Part shown: in pieces, positions 12,241-23,619 of the stretch
Layout of the letters: the number at the start of each line of letters is the position of its first letter
Numbering within the stretch: position 1 is the stretch's first letter
Assembly (NCBI RefSeq): GCF_001659605.2
Contig: NC_035176.2
Span: forward strand, 31,862,716 to 31,926,715
Length of the DNA stretch: 64,000 bases
Origin: Manihot esculenta
Lineage: Eukaryota > Streptophyta > Magnoliopsida > Malpighiales > Euphorbiaceae
Direction of reading: 5' to 3'
Made by a program: the position numbers and the translations under genes
The notes under the pieces: generated by a model
Seen by the model: only the letters and a program-made list of their open reading frames with translations
The model's database searches: none
What the model was told of the DNA's origin: nothing

Positions 12241-13234
12241 CAGTTATTATTAATTTTATTTTGTCTTATAAATAATTACTTTCTTTACTGTCTATTAATT
12301 ATGTATAATTTTGTAATAGAAAAATCACAATTATTTTAAATAATTTTAAATCTTTCTATTAAATATAAAATAATTAATCTAAATGAGTAGATCCAGGTTG
12401 GCGTATAAACCCCACAGGACAGGTAAAATTTTAAAGTATATAAGACAAATTTAATGATAAATTGTATCATAAATATCATACTAATTATTATTCAGATAAT
12501 TTTAATTACCTAAAAATTCCCATTGGTGGTCACCCTTTGTTATGCAGTAGCAATGTGTTATATGCATTATTGGGGATTAATTAAGAACCATATCTAAGGT
12601 TGGACAATCACTTAAACAATCAAAATATATTTTTTGCAGTCCGTAACATAGAGTAATTAATTTTAAAATTTATGATAAATTTAGACTGTGTTTAATTTTT
12701 ATTATCGATATCTAATAAATTTAAAATAATTTTTTAAAAAGAAATTTCAAAACGACTTTAAATGTGGAATGAATATCGGATGTATATCAATAAATTTAAA
12801 ATAAAAATTTTATTATTTAAAAGGTTAATTTAATATTTAAATTATTTTTTTAATATTTTTATAATTTTACATATTAAAATTAATTTTATTATAAATAACT
12901 TTTATTTGATTACTTAATTTTTTTTAATTTTTAGCTATTTAGAATTTCTTTTTTAATTTTAAAATTTTTTAATTTTTAGCCTATTATTATTATTATATTA
13001 TTTTAACTAAAACCGCTGATGGAATTTTTTATACGGTTGTGAATAGGTTGGATCAGTGTCTTCATATTTAATCTTCTTTGTGTTTATTGTGGTACTATTG
13101 ACTAATCCTCAAGTTAATTAAACTTACTTTGGTTTGATGCTTATGCAGTTGTTTTGGGTTCACAAGCGAATAGGAAGTAGACACATGGATACGTAACATA
13201 GAAAAGTTGTCCACCCTTTGTTATTATAGTGAAA
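12241..13234. other. Intergenic DNA upstream of the bHLH gene
   Basis: AT-rich, with no ORF of interest. The last 400 bp should contain the promoter of the gene starting at 13642, but no unambiguous TATA element was found. Confidence 0.4.
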
Positions 13235-13253
13235 TCTCTCTCTCTCTCTCTCT
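13235..13253. repeat. (TC)n microsatellite in bHLH upstream region
   Basis: A TC dinucleotide run of about 19 bp, followed at 13320-13430 by purine-rich AAAG/GAGA sequence. CT/GA-rich tracts like these are common in plant core promoters and 5' leaders; here they lie 200-400 bp before the start codon. Confidence 0.8.
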
Positions 13254-13641
13254 GTTTTTTGAGATTTTTTTAATTATGTGAGAATTGCTACCACCTTTTC
13301 TGTCCCACTTTGAGATAAAGCAAAAGCAGAGAAAAAGCAGGAAAGAAAAAGAAAAACACAAAAGAAAGGGAAGGAAAAAAGCAAAGCAATAAAGAAAGAA
13401 AGAAAGGTAAGAGAGAGAGAGAAGAAAGACAAAGGTTCTCAAACCTCCATGATTTAAATTCTCTCAACATTAACAGGATTTGAGTTTCCTTCCTCTACTT
13501 AATCCAGAATAGAGAGTCCCCCCAAACTTTCTACAAAGGCCCTGTTTGGGAGCTTCAAGAAAAAGGGAAAGGAAAAAGGGCAAGAGTGAATTCATCATCA
13601 ACAGAATATTGATAGTCAAAACACATTTTCTTCAGGAAGCA

Positions 13642-15546
13642 ATGAATAGAGGTGTTTTGCAGAGCTCACCGCCGTTGCAGCAAATAATGGCCGGGAACCC
13701 TAACTGGTGGAATATCAATAACATGAGGCCACCAACTCACCAGCAAACCTCTCCTTTTATGCCCCCTCCTTGTCTTTTTCCTCAATATACACCCTCTTCT
13801 TCTTCTAACTCTTCCTCTTCTACATCATCTTCACTTACTGTTCCGTCTTGGCATGATAACCAAGATCAACTTCCAGAATCATGGAGCCAACTCCTCATGT
13901 AAATCTCTCTCTTTCTAGTTCTCTCTAATGGGTGCATGTGGATTTTTTTTTTCTCTGTCTTAAAACATTTTTCTTTTTAATATAGATATCGAACTCTTCT
14001 TGTATATCTACACCACTACTCATATTAAAATACTTGTACGCTAAGCATACTTCATTTCGTACATGCACTTTGCGATCCTCTTACTGCATAGATCTTCGAA
14101 GCTTTCTATGCAAGGAGGTTTCAGTGCAGCATATTGAAATTTGGTTGGGTTTTTGATACGATTCTTTTTCAGGGGTGGATTGGTGGAAGAAGATAATAAG
14201 GGAAACATGAACCATTTTCAAGCTAAGAAATTGGAGAATTGGGAGGAGCAAATGCTACATCATCACGCTTCAAGTGCCTCTGCTATTGTGGATGTGAAGC
14301 AAGAAAACTCAGCAAACAGCTATGTCTATGGACATGCAAATGAAGATTTCCAGGCTGCAAAACCTAGTTGGTCTCAGATAATTCCTCCTGCTTCTTCTCC
14401 CAAGTCCTGTGTTACAAGTTTCAGTAGTAACATGTTGGATTTTTCTACCAACAAAGGAGATGGCAAGCATCCACCACCAGATCGATCCTCCGAGGTGAGA
14501 CAAGTTCTGATGATTATTCAAAAAATGAATACAGTTCTGATCTTCAGACGTGAATTCAAGGATACTTATTACTTTAGGTTTATGTTTTTTGCTAGATCCT
14601 GATTGGGTTTCAGCTAATCATACTTATAACAGATATCCAATTCTTACTTCTGATTTCTTCTTTTTTATTGTAGTGTAACAGCACTGCAACTGGTGGGGCA
14701 CTTAAGAAAGCTAGGGTTCAGCCTTCTTCAACCCAATCTACCTTTAAGGTGAAATACGCAGAATCCTTTTTGGCCACCAAATACAGAACATGCACAAACA
14801 CTCACAAAAATACACTCAGAGTGGTGACTGTTGTCTTTCTCTATTGTCTATTTCTTGAAGCATGCTGATTCTTTTACACTTTGATTTTGTCCATAAATCC
14901 AAACAAGGGATAAAATCTCGAAGCTAAAATGTTTTTATTTTTTCTTTCACCAGGTGAGAAAAGAGAAATTAGGTGACAGAATAACTGCCCTTCACCAGCT
15001 AGTTTCTCCATTTGGGAAGGTAATTAGGCTTTAACCCATTTTAATTAATTTGATTATTAACAAATCATTGAAGAAAAAAAAAACTATATCTTGAATAAAA
15101 CAACAATGAATCTCTATGAGTATATCAAAAGAACATTTCTTTTCCACAAATAAAAGTTTCTCCTTTATTTTTTTTTTGAATTTCTTTTAATTTTATAAAT
15201 TTTTGGAAACTAGGGTTTTTCTTTATGCTATTAAAGAAGACAAGAAAATATGACTTTGGATTTATGCGGTGTGGTATTTTTCCCTTTTGCAGACTGACAC
15301 AGCCTCTGTCTTGTTAGAAGCTATAGGGTACATCAGATTCCTTCAGAGCCAAATTGAGGTGATGTTCCTTTCTTCCTTTATTTTTGCAAACAACCATGTA
15401 TGGGTGATAGCTCATCACTGTTAAAAGTTTCGTTTCACAATGTTCTGTTAACATTCCTTTAGTTATTGAAGTCCTGAAATATATGTTCTCTCTTAAATGC
15501 AGGCTCTCAGCTTGCCGTACTTGGGCAGTGGATCCTCAAATATAAG

Positions 15547-15578
<32 letters not shown>

Positions 15579-16309
15579 CTGTAGGAATTCTCTCAATTCC
15601 CAAAACAGAAACACCTCTGTGATGTGCATGTGAATATGTGTTTGCATGTGCATGAGAATATTTACGAATTATTTTGGCATTAATTGATTAATGATTAATG
15701 TAAATTTCTTGGTAGGTTCAAGGCGAAAGGAATTGTATATTTCCTGAGGATCCAGGTCAGGTATGTGCTTTATTGGATCTATACTCTTATCTCCTTAAAG
15801 GGATTTAGGGAACTTGAATTTGAAAAATAGAAAGATAAAAAGATCTGTGTGTATTATAGCTAGGAGCTTACTGTGATTTTTTTAACCTAAAAAGGAGATG
15901 TTTTCAGCTTTATGGATGATTAAAGGCCGTCTTAGTTTGAATTTGAAATTGTTGAAAATTTTAACAAAGTTAAAGTCCTTACCTTTTTATTTTTATTTCT
16001 TTGACTAGTTGTTGAATGATAACTGCGTAAAGAGGAAAGGAGCTTCTGATCAGCAGGTACTTGTTTCTTCTTTTTCATGAACTTCTCTATTTAATTATTA
16101 TCTTTGTTTAATTACAAATACTTAATGAAATCTCGTTGATAATTTTCTTTTCTTGCATGAATATTTTACAGGACCATAATGAAGAACCCAAGAAGGACTT
16201 GAGGAGTAGAGGGTTGTGTCTGGTTCCTGTCTCCTGCACTCTGCAGGTCGGAAGTGATAATGGAGCAGACTATTGGGCTCCGGCTCTCGGAGGAGGAGGA
16301 TTCCGATAG
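13642..16309 (+). CDS. bHLH68-like: Atypical bHLH transcription factor, bHLH68-like
   Basis: Nine exons by splice consensus and frame: 13642-13898, 14173-14494, 14674-14748, 14954-15019, 15293-15358, 15503-15580, 15716-15760, 16009-16056, 16172-16309; 364 residues. The start is the ATG giving MNRGVLQSS, the conserved N-terminus of the bHLH68/112/123 group. An AGNPNWWN motif, a Ser-rich segment and [14 protein letters not shown] follow. The bHLH region (about residues 219-262) contains [20 protein letters not shown] then [20 protein letters not shown]. The basic part lacks the His-Glu-Arg contacts for a classic E-box, as is usual for this subgroup. The C-terminus ends with the family block [17 protein letters not shown] and ADYWAP. 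A run of ten Gln follows the helix in exon 6. Predicted role: nuclear DNA-binding regulator, dimerising through the HLH. Arabidopsis relatives act in stress responses and development; the exact target here is unknown. Confidence 0.93.
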
Positions 16310-17592
16310 AAAGGAATATTCCGGTGGATGGTAGCACACAAAGAGCTTCACAACGATATAACATCATGAGCAGTCACTCTGCAAAAATCTAAGGCTGATT
16401 GCTCATGATGCTATACAATTAATGTAGCTATATGTGTGCTTTAGCTTGGACTTGTACATGTCCAAAATTATTACCCTCTCTACGTCTTCCTCTCTAATTT
16501 AAGATTAAACTTACGTATGTTCTTCCTTAATTAAGCAGCTGTTAGCAGTTAAGAATGTTGATTTTCATGTATATGCAGTTCTAGTATGATTAATCATTTT
16601 AATGCTGCTTTCTGGGAGCAGCATTCATGAAATCATATGGGTATTTTATTAATTTGATTCACGTCTTTAGTAATCTTTATTTTCATTTAATTCTTGTTTA
16701 ATTATATAATTTTTACATGCACTTGGAATACGTACTCCATAAAAGTTTTTATCCATACCTATCAAAAAAGAATATATATTTTTTTTCTTTTTTCATCCAT
16801 GTATTTGAACTTAATGAAATAATAACGTCAAATAACATTTTGTTTTTATTTATATTTGAAGAAGGAAAAAGATGAGTGTTGGTAGTTGTGAGATTGGGTG
16901 AGCTTATGAAACGTGGGTTGAGGGATCACTGAATGGGGGTGGTATGACCATTGTGGAAGTGGGACAAGACAACCAATGATTGATGTATAACGATCACTCT
17001 GGCTAGCTGAGGGATCGAGTCTTGTGAAGGACCAAGCGTTTTTTACAAGAATTCTTTCCAGCTAAATATGCTCTTCTTAAAAAAATCAAATAGAATGATA
17101 ATGAGACTCTTTGTTGGTCCATGTTTCCTAGCTAGCTATTAGGCTTGTAGCCCTTATCATACCAAAAGCCAATAATTTCTTTTGGGCCATCGCTCAAGGT
17201 TTCCTCCATAGCCAACGCATGAAGACATAAATTTTAATTGGAATGTGATCACATCATCTCACCCATTCTTGCAAATTTTTTCATTTCTAAGTTTCCACCT
17301 TTTAATTTCTTTATTTTTTACTATGGAGATCTATTTTAGTTAATATTTGAAATTACTATTGAGAAAAAAAAATACTTGTTAAATATAATAAATGAATAAT
17401 ATTAAAAGTAATTTAAAATTAAATTTTAATTATGAAAATGTTAAGACTATAAAACTTTTTTTTATTTTAATTTATTTTTTAACAGTATATTTATTTATTT
17501 ATTTTTCTGAAATGGAATTGTGACTCAGACCATAAATAAGTTCTGTTTAATTGAAAAAAAAATGCTAAATAAGAACCATACATAAAAACAAC
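16310..17592. other. bHLH 3' region and intergenic spacer
   Basis: The first few hundred bases after 16309 are probably the 3' untranslated region. No clear AATAAA lies close to the stop. The remainder is AT-rich spacer with no supported gene. Confidence 0.5.
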
Positions 17593-17771
17593 AGTAATAA
17601 GACAAAGAATAATTGAGCAATTTCAGTATATTTCTTCATTAAAATAAGTGGGTATATATACAAATTATAAGCTCTTGTTAAGACAATTATTAATAATTCT
17701 TTATCAATCAATTAGTCTATAATTATGTAATCTCCTATAATTATGTATAGCTTATGTTCACAACTCTAACA
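17593..17771 (-). repeat. 3' LTR of the minus-strand copia element
   Basis: On the minus strand this begins TGTTAGAGTTGTGAACATAA right after the polypurine tract. It aligns along its length with 21263-21435, sharing TAAGTGG(G/A)TATA, TAAG(C/T)TCTTGTTAA and TATAATTATGTAATC-like words. The far end has decayed from the canonical terminal dinucleotide. Confidence 0.75.
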
Positions 17772-17778
17772 TTCCCCC

Positions 17779-20700
17779 TCAAGTTGGATCATAGATATTT
17801 ATCATGTCCAACTTGTTAGAAAAATATTTTATTTGAGACCCATTTAAAACTTTGGTGAGTAGATCACCCAGTTGCTTTCTTGTCTTCACATAATTGATGG
17901 AGATTAAATTTTCTTGAATTTTCTTACAGATGAAATGACAATCAACTTCAATATGCTTAGTTCGTTCATGGTATACTGAATTGGAAGCAATGTGAAGAGC
18001 AGTCTGATTATCATACCAAAGTTTCTCGGGTGACGCAACATCCATACCAACTTCTTTCAGTAGATGATTTATCCACATAATCTCATAAATGGATTGAGCC
18101 ATGGCCCTGTATTCTCACTCGGCACTAGATCTGAATACCACATTTTGCTTCTTATTTTTCCAAGACACTAGGTTTTCTTCAATAAATACACAGTAGCCTG
18201 TAGTATATCTTCTATCACTTTTAGATACTGCCCAGTCAGCATGAAAAAAACACTCAAGTGCAGTATGCCCATGATCTTTGTAGAGTATACTGAGTCCAGG
18301 AGTCCCTTTTAGATAACATAGAATTTGTTATAGAGCAGTCTAATGTTTCACCGTAGGTGTAGACATGGAATTGCTTACAACACTTACTGCAAAAGCAATA
18401 TCTAGCCGAGTCATCACCGTAAGGCAGTTCAGCTTTCCAACCAATCTCATTGGTGTGCTACATGGTTTAGTCCCATCTTCTCAGTTTTTGCAAGTAAGTC
18501 AATGACATAGTTCCTTTGAAACATGAAAATTTCCCTTTTACTCCTCAAGACTTCGACTTTTAAGAAATACTTAAGCTGATCCAAGTCTTTAGTATAAAAA
18601 CTCGCGTGCAAGTAATTTTTGAGAGAAGAGATCTCTGTACTATCATTCTCTGTAATGACAATATCATCAACATATACAACAAGGAGAATAATTCCAGTAT
18701 TTGAATTTCAATAGAAGACTGAATGGTCACACTTACTTTTTTTCAGTCCAAATTTTTGAACAACTTCATTGAACTTGCCAAACCATGTACGAGGACTCTA
18801 CTTCAAACCATACAAAGATTTCTTCAAATGGCAGACTTTCATATATTCCCTTTGAGCAACAAACTCTGATGGTTATTCCATATACACTTTCTCTTGGAGG
18901 TCACCATATAAAAATGCATTCTTGATATCTAATTGGTGTAAAGGCCAATGCTGAGAAGTAGTTAAGGAGGTGAACAAGTGAACTGAGGTCATTTTTATCA
19001 CAGGAGAAAAAGTGTCAGAGTAGTCAACGCCATAAATTTGGGCATAACCTTTGGCGACAAGACGGGCCTTAAGCCTCGCTATGAAGTTATCTGGATTGAC
19101 TTTGATTGCAAAAACCTATTTATAGCCCACATCGTTCTTACTAGAGGGTAAATCAACTAGTTCCCAAGTATGATTTTCATCTAGAGCCTTGATCTCCTCA
19201 AACATTGCATCACGCCATCCAGAATGAGCTAAGGCCTCTTTAACTGTCTTAGGCAAAAAAATAGAATCTAGAGAGACAATTAAGGAGGTATAAGAAAGAA
19301 ATAGGTGATCATAAGACAGAAAGATAGCAATAGAATAGATAGATTTACATTGTTATTTACCTTTATGAAGACTAATGGGAAGGTCAAGGTCACTCGGTGG
19401 TGAATCTGATGGCAAAGAAGATTCTGGTACAGGACATGTATCATTAGGTACTGGTCTCCGAGAGTAAACTTGAACAACTAACGGTTTAAGAGGAGGCTGA
19501 GTATTAGGAGAAATTGTTACTATTAGATTGTATAGTAGAAGGCATACTCGAAGAGATCCCACCATTAGATATGATTCTATAGATGAGCCACTCATCATCA
19601 TCCTCTTGATCAGGAGAACTTTGTGCAATAAGATAAAAAAGAACTTGCTCGAAAAATACTACATCTGTTGAGACCAGATATTTGTTGAGGTCTGGAGAGT
19701 AACGCTGATACTCTTTCTGAAGGCAATAATATCCTAAAAAAATACACTTTAAAACTTTAGGATCAAGTTTAGTCACATAAGGTCTTACATCCCAAATATA
19801 GCAAATACTGCCAAACAGTCATGGTTCGAGAGGAAATAATAGCTTCTTAGGACATACGATATTATAAGTAGTATTATTATTTAGTGCTACGGAGGGCATG
19901 CGATTAGTGAGAAAGCATGTAGTAGAGATAGCATCAGTCCAAAATTGCTTAGGAACTTGTATTTGAAATAACAGAGCTCTAGCAGTCTCAAGGAGATGTT
20001 AATTCTTCCCTTCAGCTATCCCATTTTGAGCAGGTATATCAACACATGACGATTGGTGAAAAATACCATGTTGAGTCGTATAAGTCTGGAATGGTTCTGA
20101 CATATATTTTTTAGCATTGTCGCTCCGCAAAATTTACACAGAAATATTAAATTGAGTCTTGATTTCAGCACAGAAGGCAGAAAAATGAGAAAACACTTCC
20201 GAATGTTACTTTATAAAATAAATCCAAGTCATTCTAGAGTAATCATCCACAAAAGTGATAAAATAGTTAAATCCAATCTTAGATCCAATCGGACATGGGC
20301 CCCAAACATCTGAATGAACTAATTCAAAAGTAAACTCAGCTCGTTTATTGACTATAGGACTTAAAGAGTTTCGATGATATTTTGCAAAATGACATAACTC
20401 ATATTCTAGTAAAGATACCTTATGAAATTGAGGGCATAACTTCTTCAAAATCGGTAAAGAAGGGTGTCCCAACCGACAATGTGCTTCAAACGGAGACACG
20501 ACACTAAAGCAAGTAACAGACTGAGGCACCCATGCATCCAAAATGTAGAGACCCCAGATACATGTCCTTTACCAATAATCTGCTTCGTCATAAGATCATG
20601 AATGAGATAATGGTCAGGAAAAAAAAAACACAACAATTTAGGTCTTTGGTAAGTTTACTCACAGAGATTAAATTAAAGGCAAGATTAGGTAAATTTAGCA

Positions 20701-20871
20701 CAGATGATAGGGTAATAAAAGGAGTAGGTTTAACAGTCCTGGAACCCTCAACATTATAGGTTAATCCATCAGCTATACTAATAGGAGAAGATACTTTATA
20801 AGATCGAAAGTTAGTAAAAATATGAGGATTACCTGTCATGTGATCCGTGACACTAAAATCAATGACCCATT
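17779..20871 (-). pseudogene. Copia polyprotein remnant (PR-INT-RT-RH)
   Basis: Fragments in several frames, reading down the minus strand. A protease block around 20870-20590 has the active-site area mutated from the usual DSG to DFS, followed by TDHMTG. The GAG-pre-integrase and integrase start lie at 20541-20206 (HCRLGHPSLPILKKL, then HSDVWGP). The integrase C-terminal fold is at 19776-19504 (KCIFLGY). Reverse transcriptase follows with YVDD at about 18670-18690, and RNase H at 18102-17779 (ASNSVYHERTKHIEVDCH). Numerous stops and frameshifts; it cannot make an intact polyprotein. Confidence 0.85.
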
Positions 20872-21262
20872 TATATGAAAAAGGAAATAAAACACGTTTT
20901 ACCTGTCTCAGCCGCTACTGAAGGCGTTGGGATAATTTTAATAATATGGATTTTATTGTTAGAAATCATTTCAACCAAAATCCTATACTTCTATACTTTC
21001 AAACGAATTAAAGGAAGATAACAAAACATAATCTAGTGAACAGTATCAAAAAACGCCTTCATCCAACACTTAAACGGCAAACGAACCACAGATTTGATAA
21101 GAAGGCTACAAGGCAACTTCGGCGTCCTCTCTAGATGGACGATGAGAGATAAATATTACTCTAGATAGGTAATACAAAAAAACAAGAGTCATAAATCTCC
21201 AAAAATTTAAAATTTAACGGGAGAGAAAAAATTAAACCTTTATGAGAATGACTCTGATACTA

Positions 21263-21435
21263 TGTAATAAAATAAGAAATAATTAAATAATTTTAATATA
21301 TTAGTAAGTGGATATACATACAGATTATATTATAAGTTCTTGTTAAATCAATTTCTAATAATTTTCTATTAATTAAATAATTTATAATTATATAATCTTT
21401 TATAATTATATATAAATTATATTCATATTCTAATA
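21263..21435 (-). repeat. 5' LTR of the minus-strand copia element
   Basis: Bounded on its inner side by the PBS at 21250-21262. It shares the same word order as 17593-17771 but is clearly diverged, with many substitutions and small gaps. The outer end is ...CTAATA instead of the expected ...AACA, so the boundary is approximate. Confidence 0.7.
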
Positions 21436-23275
21436 AGAATAAAAAAATTTTAATTATTAAAATTATACTAAACACATCAGTTATGTAAAATTCAATTAAA
21501 TACTTCATTTCAATTGATGTGGTATTAAATAGTATGTAGAATTTATTTTAAATAAATTTTATTTAGAATTTAATTGAATTTTATAAAAATATTATTATTT
21601 TAATATGAAATAAATTATATACGAAGACGTGTCAAGTAGCTATATGTAGATGATGTCTATCGAGTTGAGGGTAATTGAAGAATGATTATGGCACAGAAAC
21701 TAGTCCAGACATGTCATTTCCACCCTTTTCATATATATACACATCTGTAGGTTTCAAGATGTGACATGAATCACTATTCCATAGGGCATTTCAATAAACC
21801 CTAGCTATTTGTTGTCCAATTTCTATTGGCCTAAACATCTCCTGTCCATTTCAATGTTTGTTTTATTTTTATTATTACCTAGTATCATCATCAATTTTAT
21901 AAAAAATATTTTTTCATAATTTTCTAATTATTAACTATTTAATATTTTAATTTAATCAAAGTATTAAATTCTATTTTTAAAATTATTATAAAATATAGTC
22001 ATAATGTGTAATGAAATTTAATTTTAATGTATATATAAATTATTTAATTTAAAAAATATTATAGATTTTAAATGTATGTAAAAAAAGTTAATGCATTTCG
22101 TAAGTTGTATTATTAATTGATAGCAAAATGAAAGGACATGAATTACTAGTATAGCATTGACGATTAGATTATGCATGGATTAATTAAGCGAAATTTAATA
22201 TATAAATATATAAATTTTAGTATAATTATTTTATTATTTTTAAAATATTATAAATAAAAAAAATAATTGGTTGAGTTTTGAATGATGATGTCTTGAAATT
22301 GAGAGAAAAATAAGATTTTTAATAATAGGACAAAATTTAAACTTTGAGGGAATCTCTCCTCCCTTTTATCCATTTTCTCTTGATTTGCCAGTGACGTCTC
22401 ACGGTTTTTTTAATACAGTGATATCTGTTTCTATCATTCAGTTCTGTATATATGGTGGTATCAATTTTCCTTATTTATGTCAGACGGCCATTTAATTTCT
22501 CCAGAACACGTGTAAGAATGGCTGCGAAAAGATCGGGTCTGCTGCCTATTTTTGGATCCATCACGGGGTGACCAAGCGATAATCAAATGGGTTGGTGTTT
22601 GCTTTGGCCCAATATAATTTGGACCTTCCAGGACATCATACGGGAAGGAGCCCATAAAAATTGCAAAGCGTAAACATTGGCCTTATTTGAAATGCCCTAG
22701 TTTTAAATTTTAGATTAATTTTTTTAAAATTTTTGTATTTTAATTAAATTAATAATATAAAAATTCAATTTTATTATATTTTTATGAGAATTGATTTTAA
22801 ATTAAAAGTAAATATTATAAAAATATTAATAATATTTTTCAATGAATGTAATAAAAATAATTGTTATTTATAAAAATAAATATTTATATTTAGTTTAAAA
22901 ATAATAAGAATGATTGAAAATTAAATCAAATTAAATTTATATTAATTTATCTAATATAAAAAAGTTCAATTAAATACTATTACAACTTGGAATTTTTTTT
23001 TTTAAATTACACAACTTGGAAACTTTCAAACCAAGTAAAAGAAAAAAAAAAGGAAGAGATTATTTTCCCAATGCATGGTTTTGGTCCTCTTGGATCAATC
23101 CAGCCAACTCAGCTATATGCTATTTGAACATATCCATCCCTTAAGATGCTGATATTAACTTCCATTTATAATGGTATTTGAAATCAACAATTACTTAAGA
23201 ATTAAATTTAAATAATTTATTTGAAATTAAAGAACTTAATTTTAATTTTAATTTTTTTAAATTCATTTCCCTTGG
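21436..23275. other. Intergenic DNA, nothing firmly recognised
   Basis: AT-rich, except 22390-22680, which is less AT-rich and contains a CACGTG core near 22507 and GGCCC words. No frame here gives a recognisable protein. Confidence 0.5.
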
Positions 23276-23377
23276 TTTTGATAACCAATAGGATCCATTG
23301 GCTAGATTCCAGGCAGCTTATCCCAGTTTTGATAACCAATAGGATCCATTGGCTAGATTCCAGGCGGCTTATCCCAG
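23276..23377. repeat. 51-bp tandem duplication with CCAAT motifs
   Basis: Two head-to-tail 51-bp units (23276-23326, 23327-23377) that differ at about one base (AGGCAGC versus AGGCGGC). Each contains AACCAATAGGATCC, so two CCAAT boxes are presented about 240-340 bp before the start codon of the storage-protein gene at 23620. Near identity means a recent duplication. Confidence 0.9.
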
Positions 23378-23619
23378 GATTTGACCTCCACCAAAATCGG
23401 CATACTCACAGAATTCCATGTTTTGAATTTTGTATTCTTCCTTGACAGTGTGCAAATTGCAAACCACTACCTATTGTATTGAATCTTCAACCTCACCAGC
23501 ATTCTTCATTACGCATCTTATAAATCTCCACTGCCTAACGCCACCACCTCAGCGTATACTTCTTCTTCTTATTATTATTGTTATTTATTTTTTGGGTTGA
23601 AGGTCGAGAGAGAGAGACA

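Larger units (their letters stand above)
17593..21435 (-). mobile_element. Ty1/copia LTR retrotransposon, degenerate, gag deleted
   Basis: A complete but short (3.84 kb) element on the minus strand. Two diverged LTRs of about 175 bp flank it. Next to the 5' LTR (21250-21262) is a primer-binding site reading TAGTATCAGAGTC on the minus strand, matching the initiator-Met tRNA type. Next to the 3' LTR is a GAGGGGGAA polypurine tract (17772-17783). The internal order is protease remnant, integrase, reverse transcriptase, RNase H, which defines copia. Only about 380 bp separate the PBS from the protease, so gag is essentially missing. No matching 5-bp target duplication survives, consistent with age. 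Confidence 0.85.

Noticed and set aside
13224..13470. Minus-strand frames rich in Leu/Phe/Ser upstream of the bHLH gene
   Set aside because: They are antisense translations of the purine-rich leader and the TC microsatellite.
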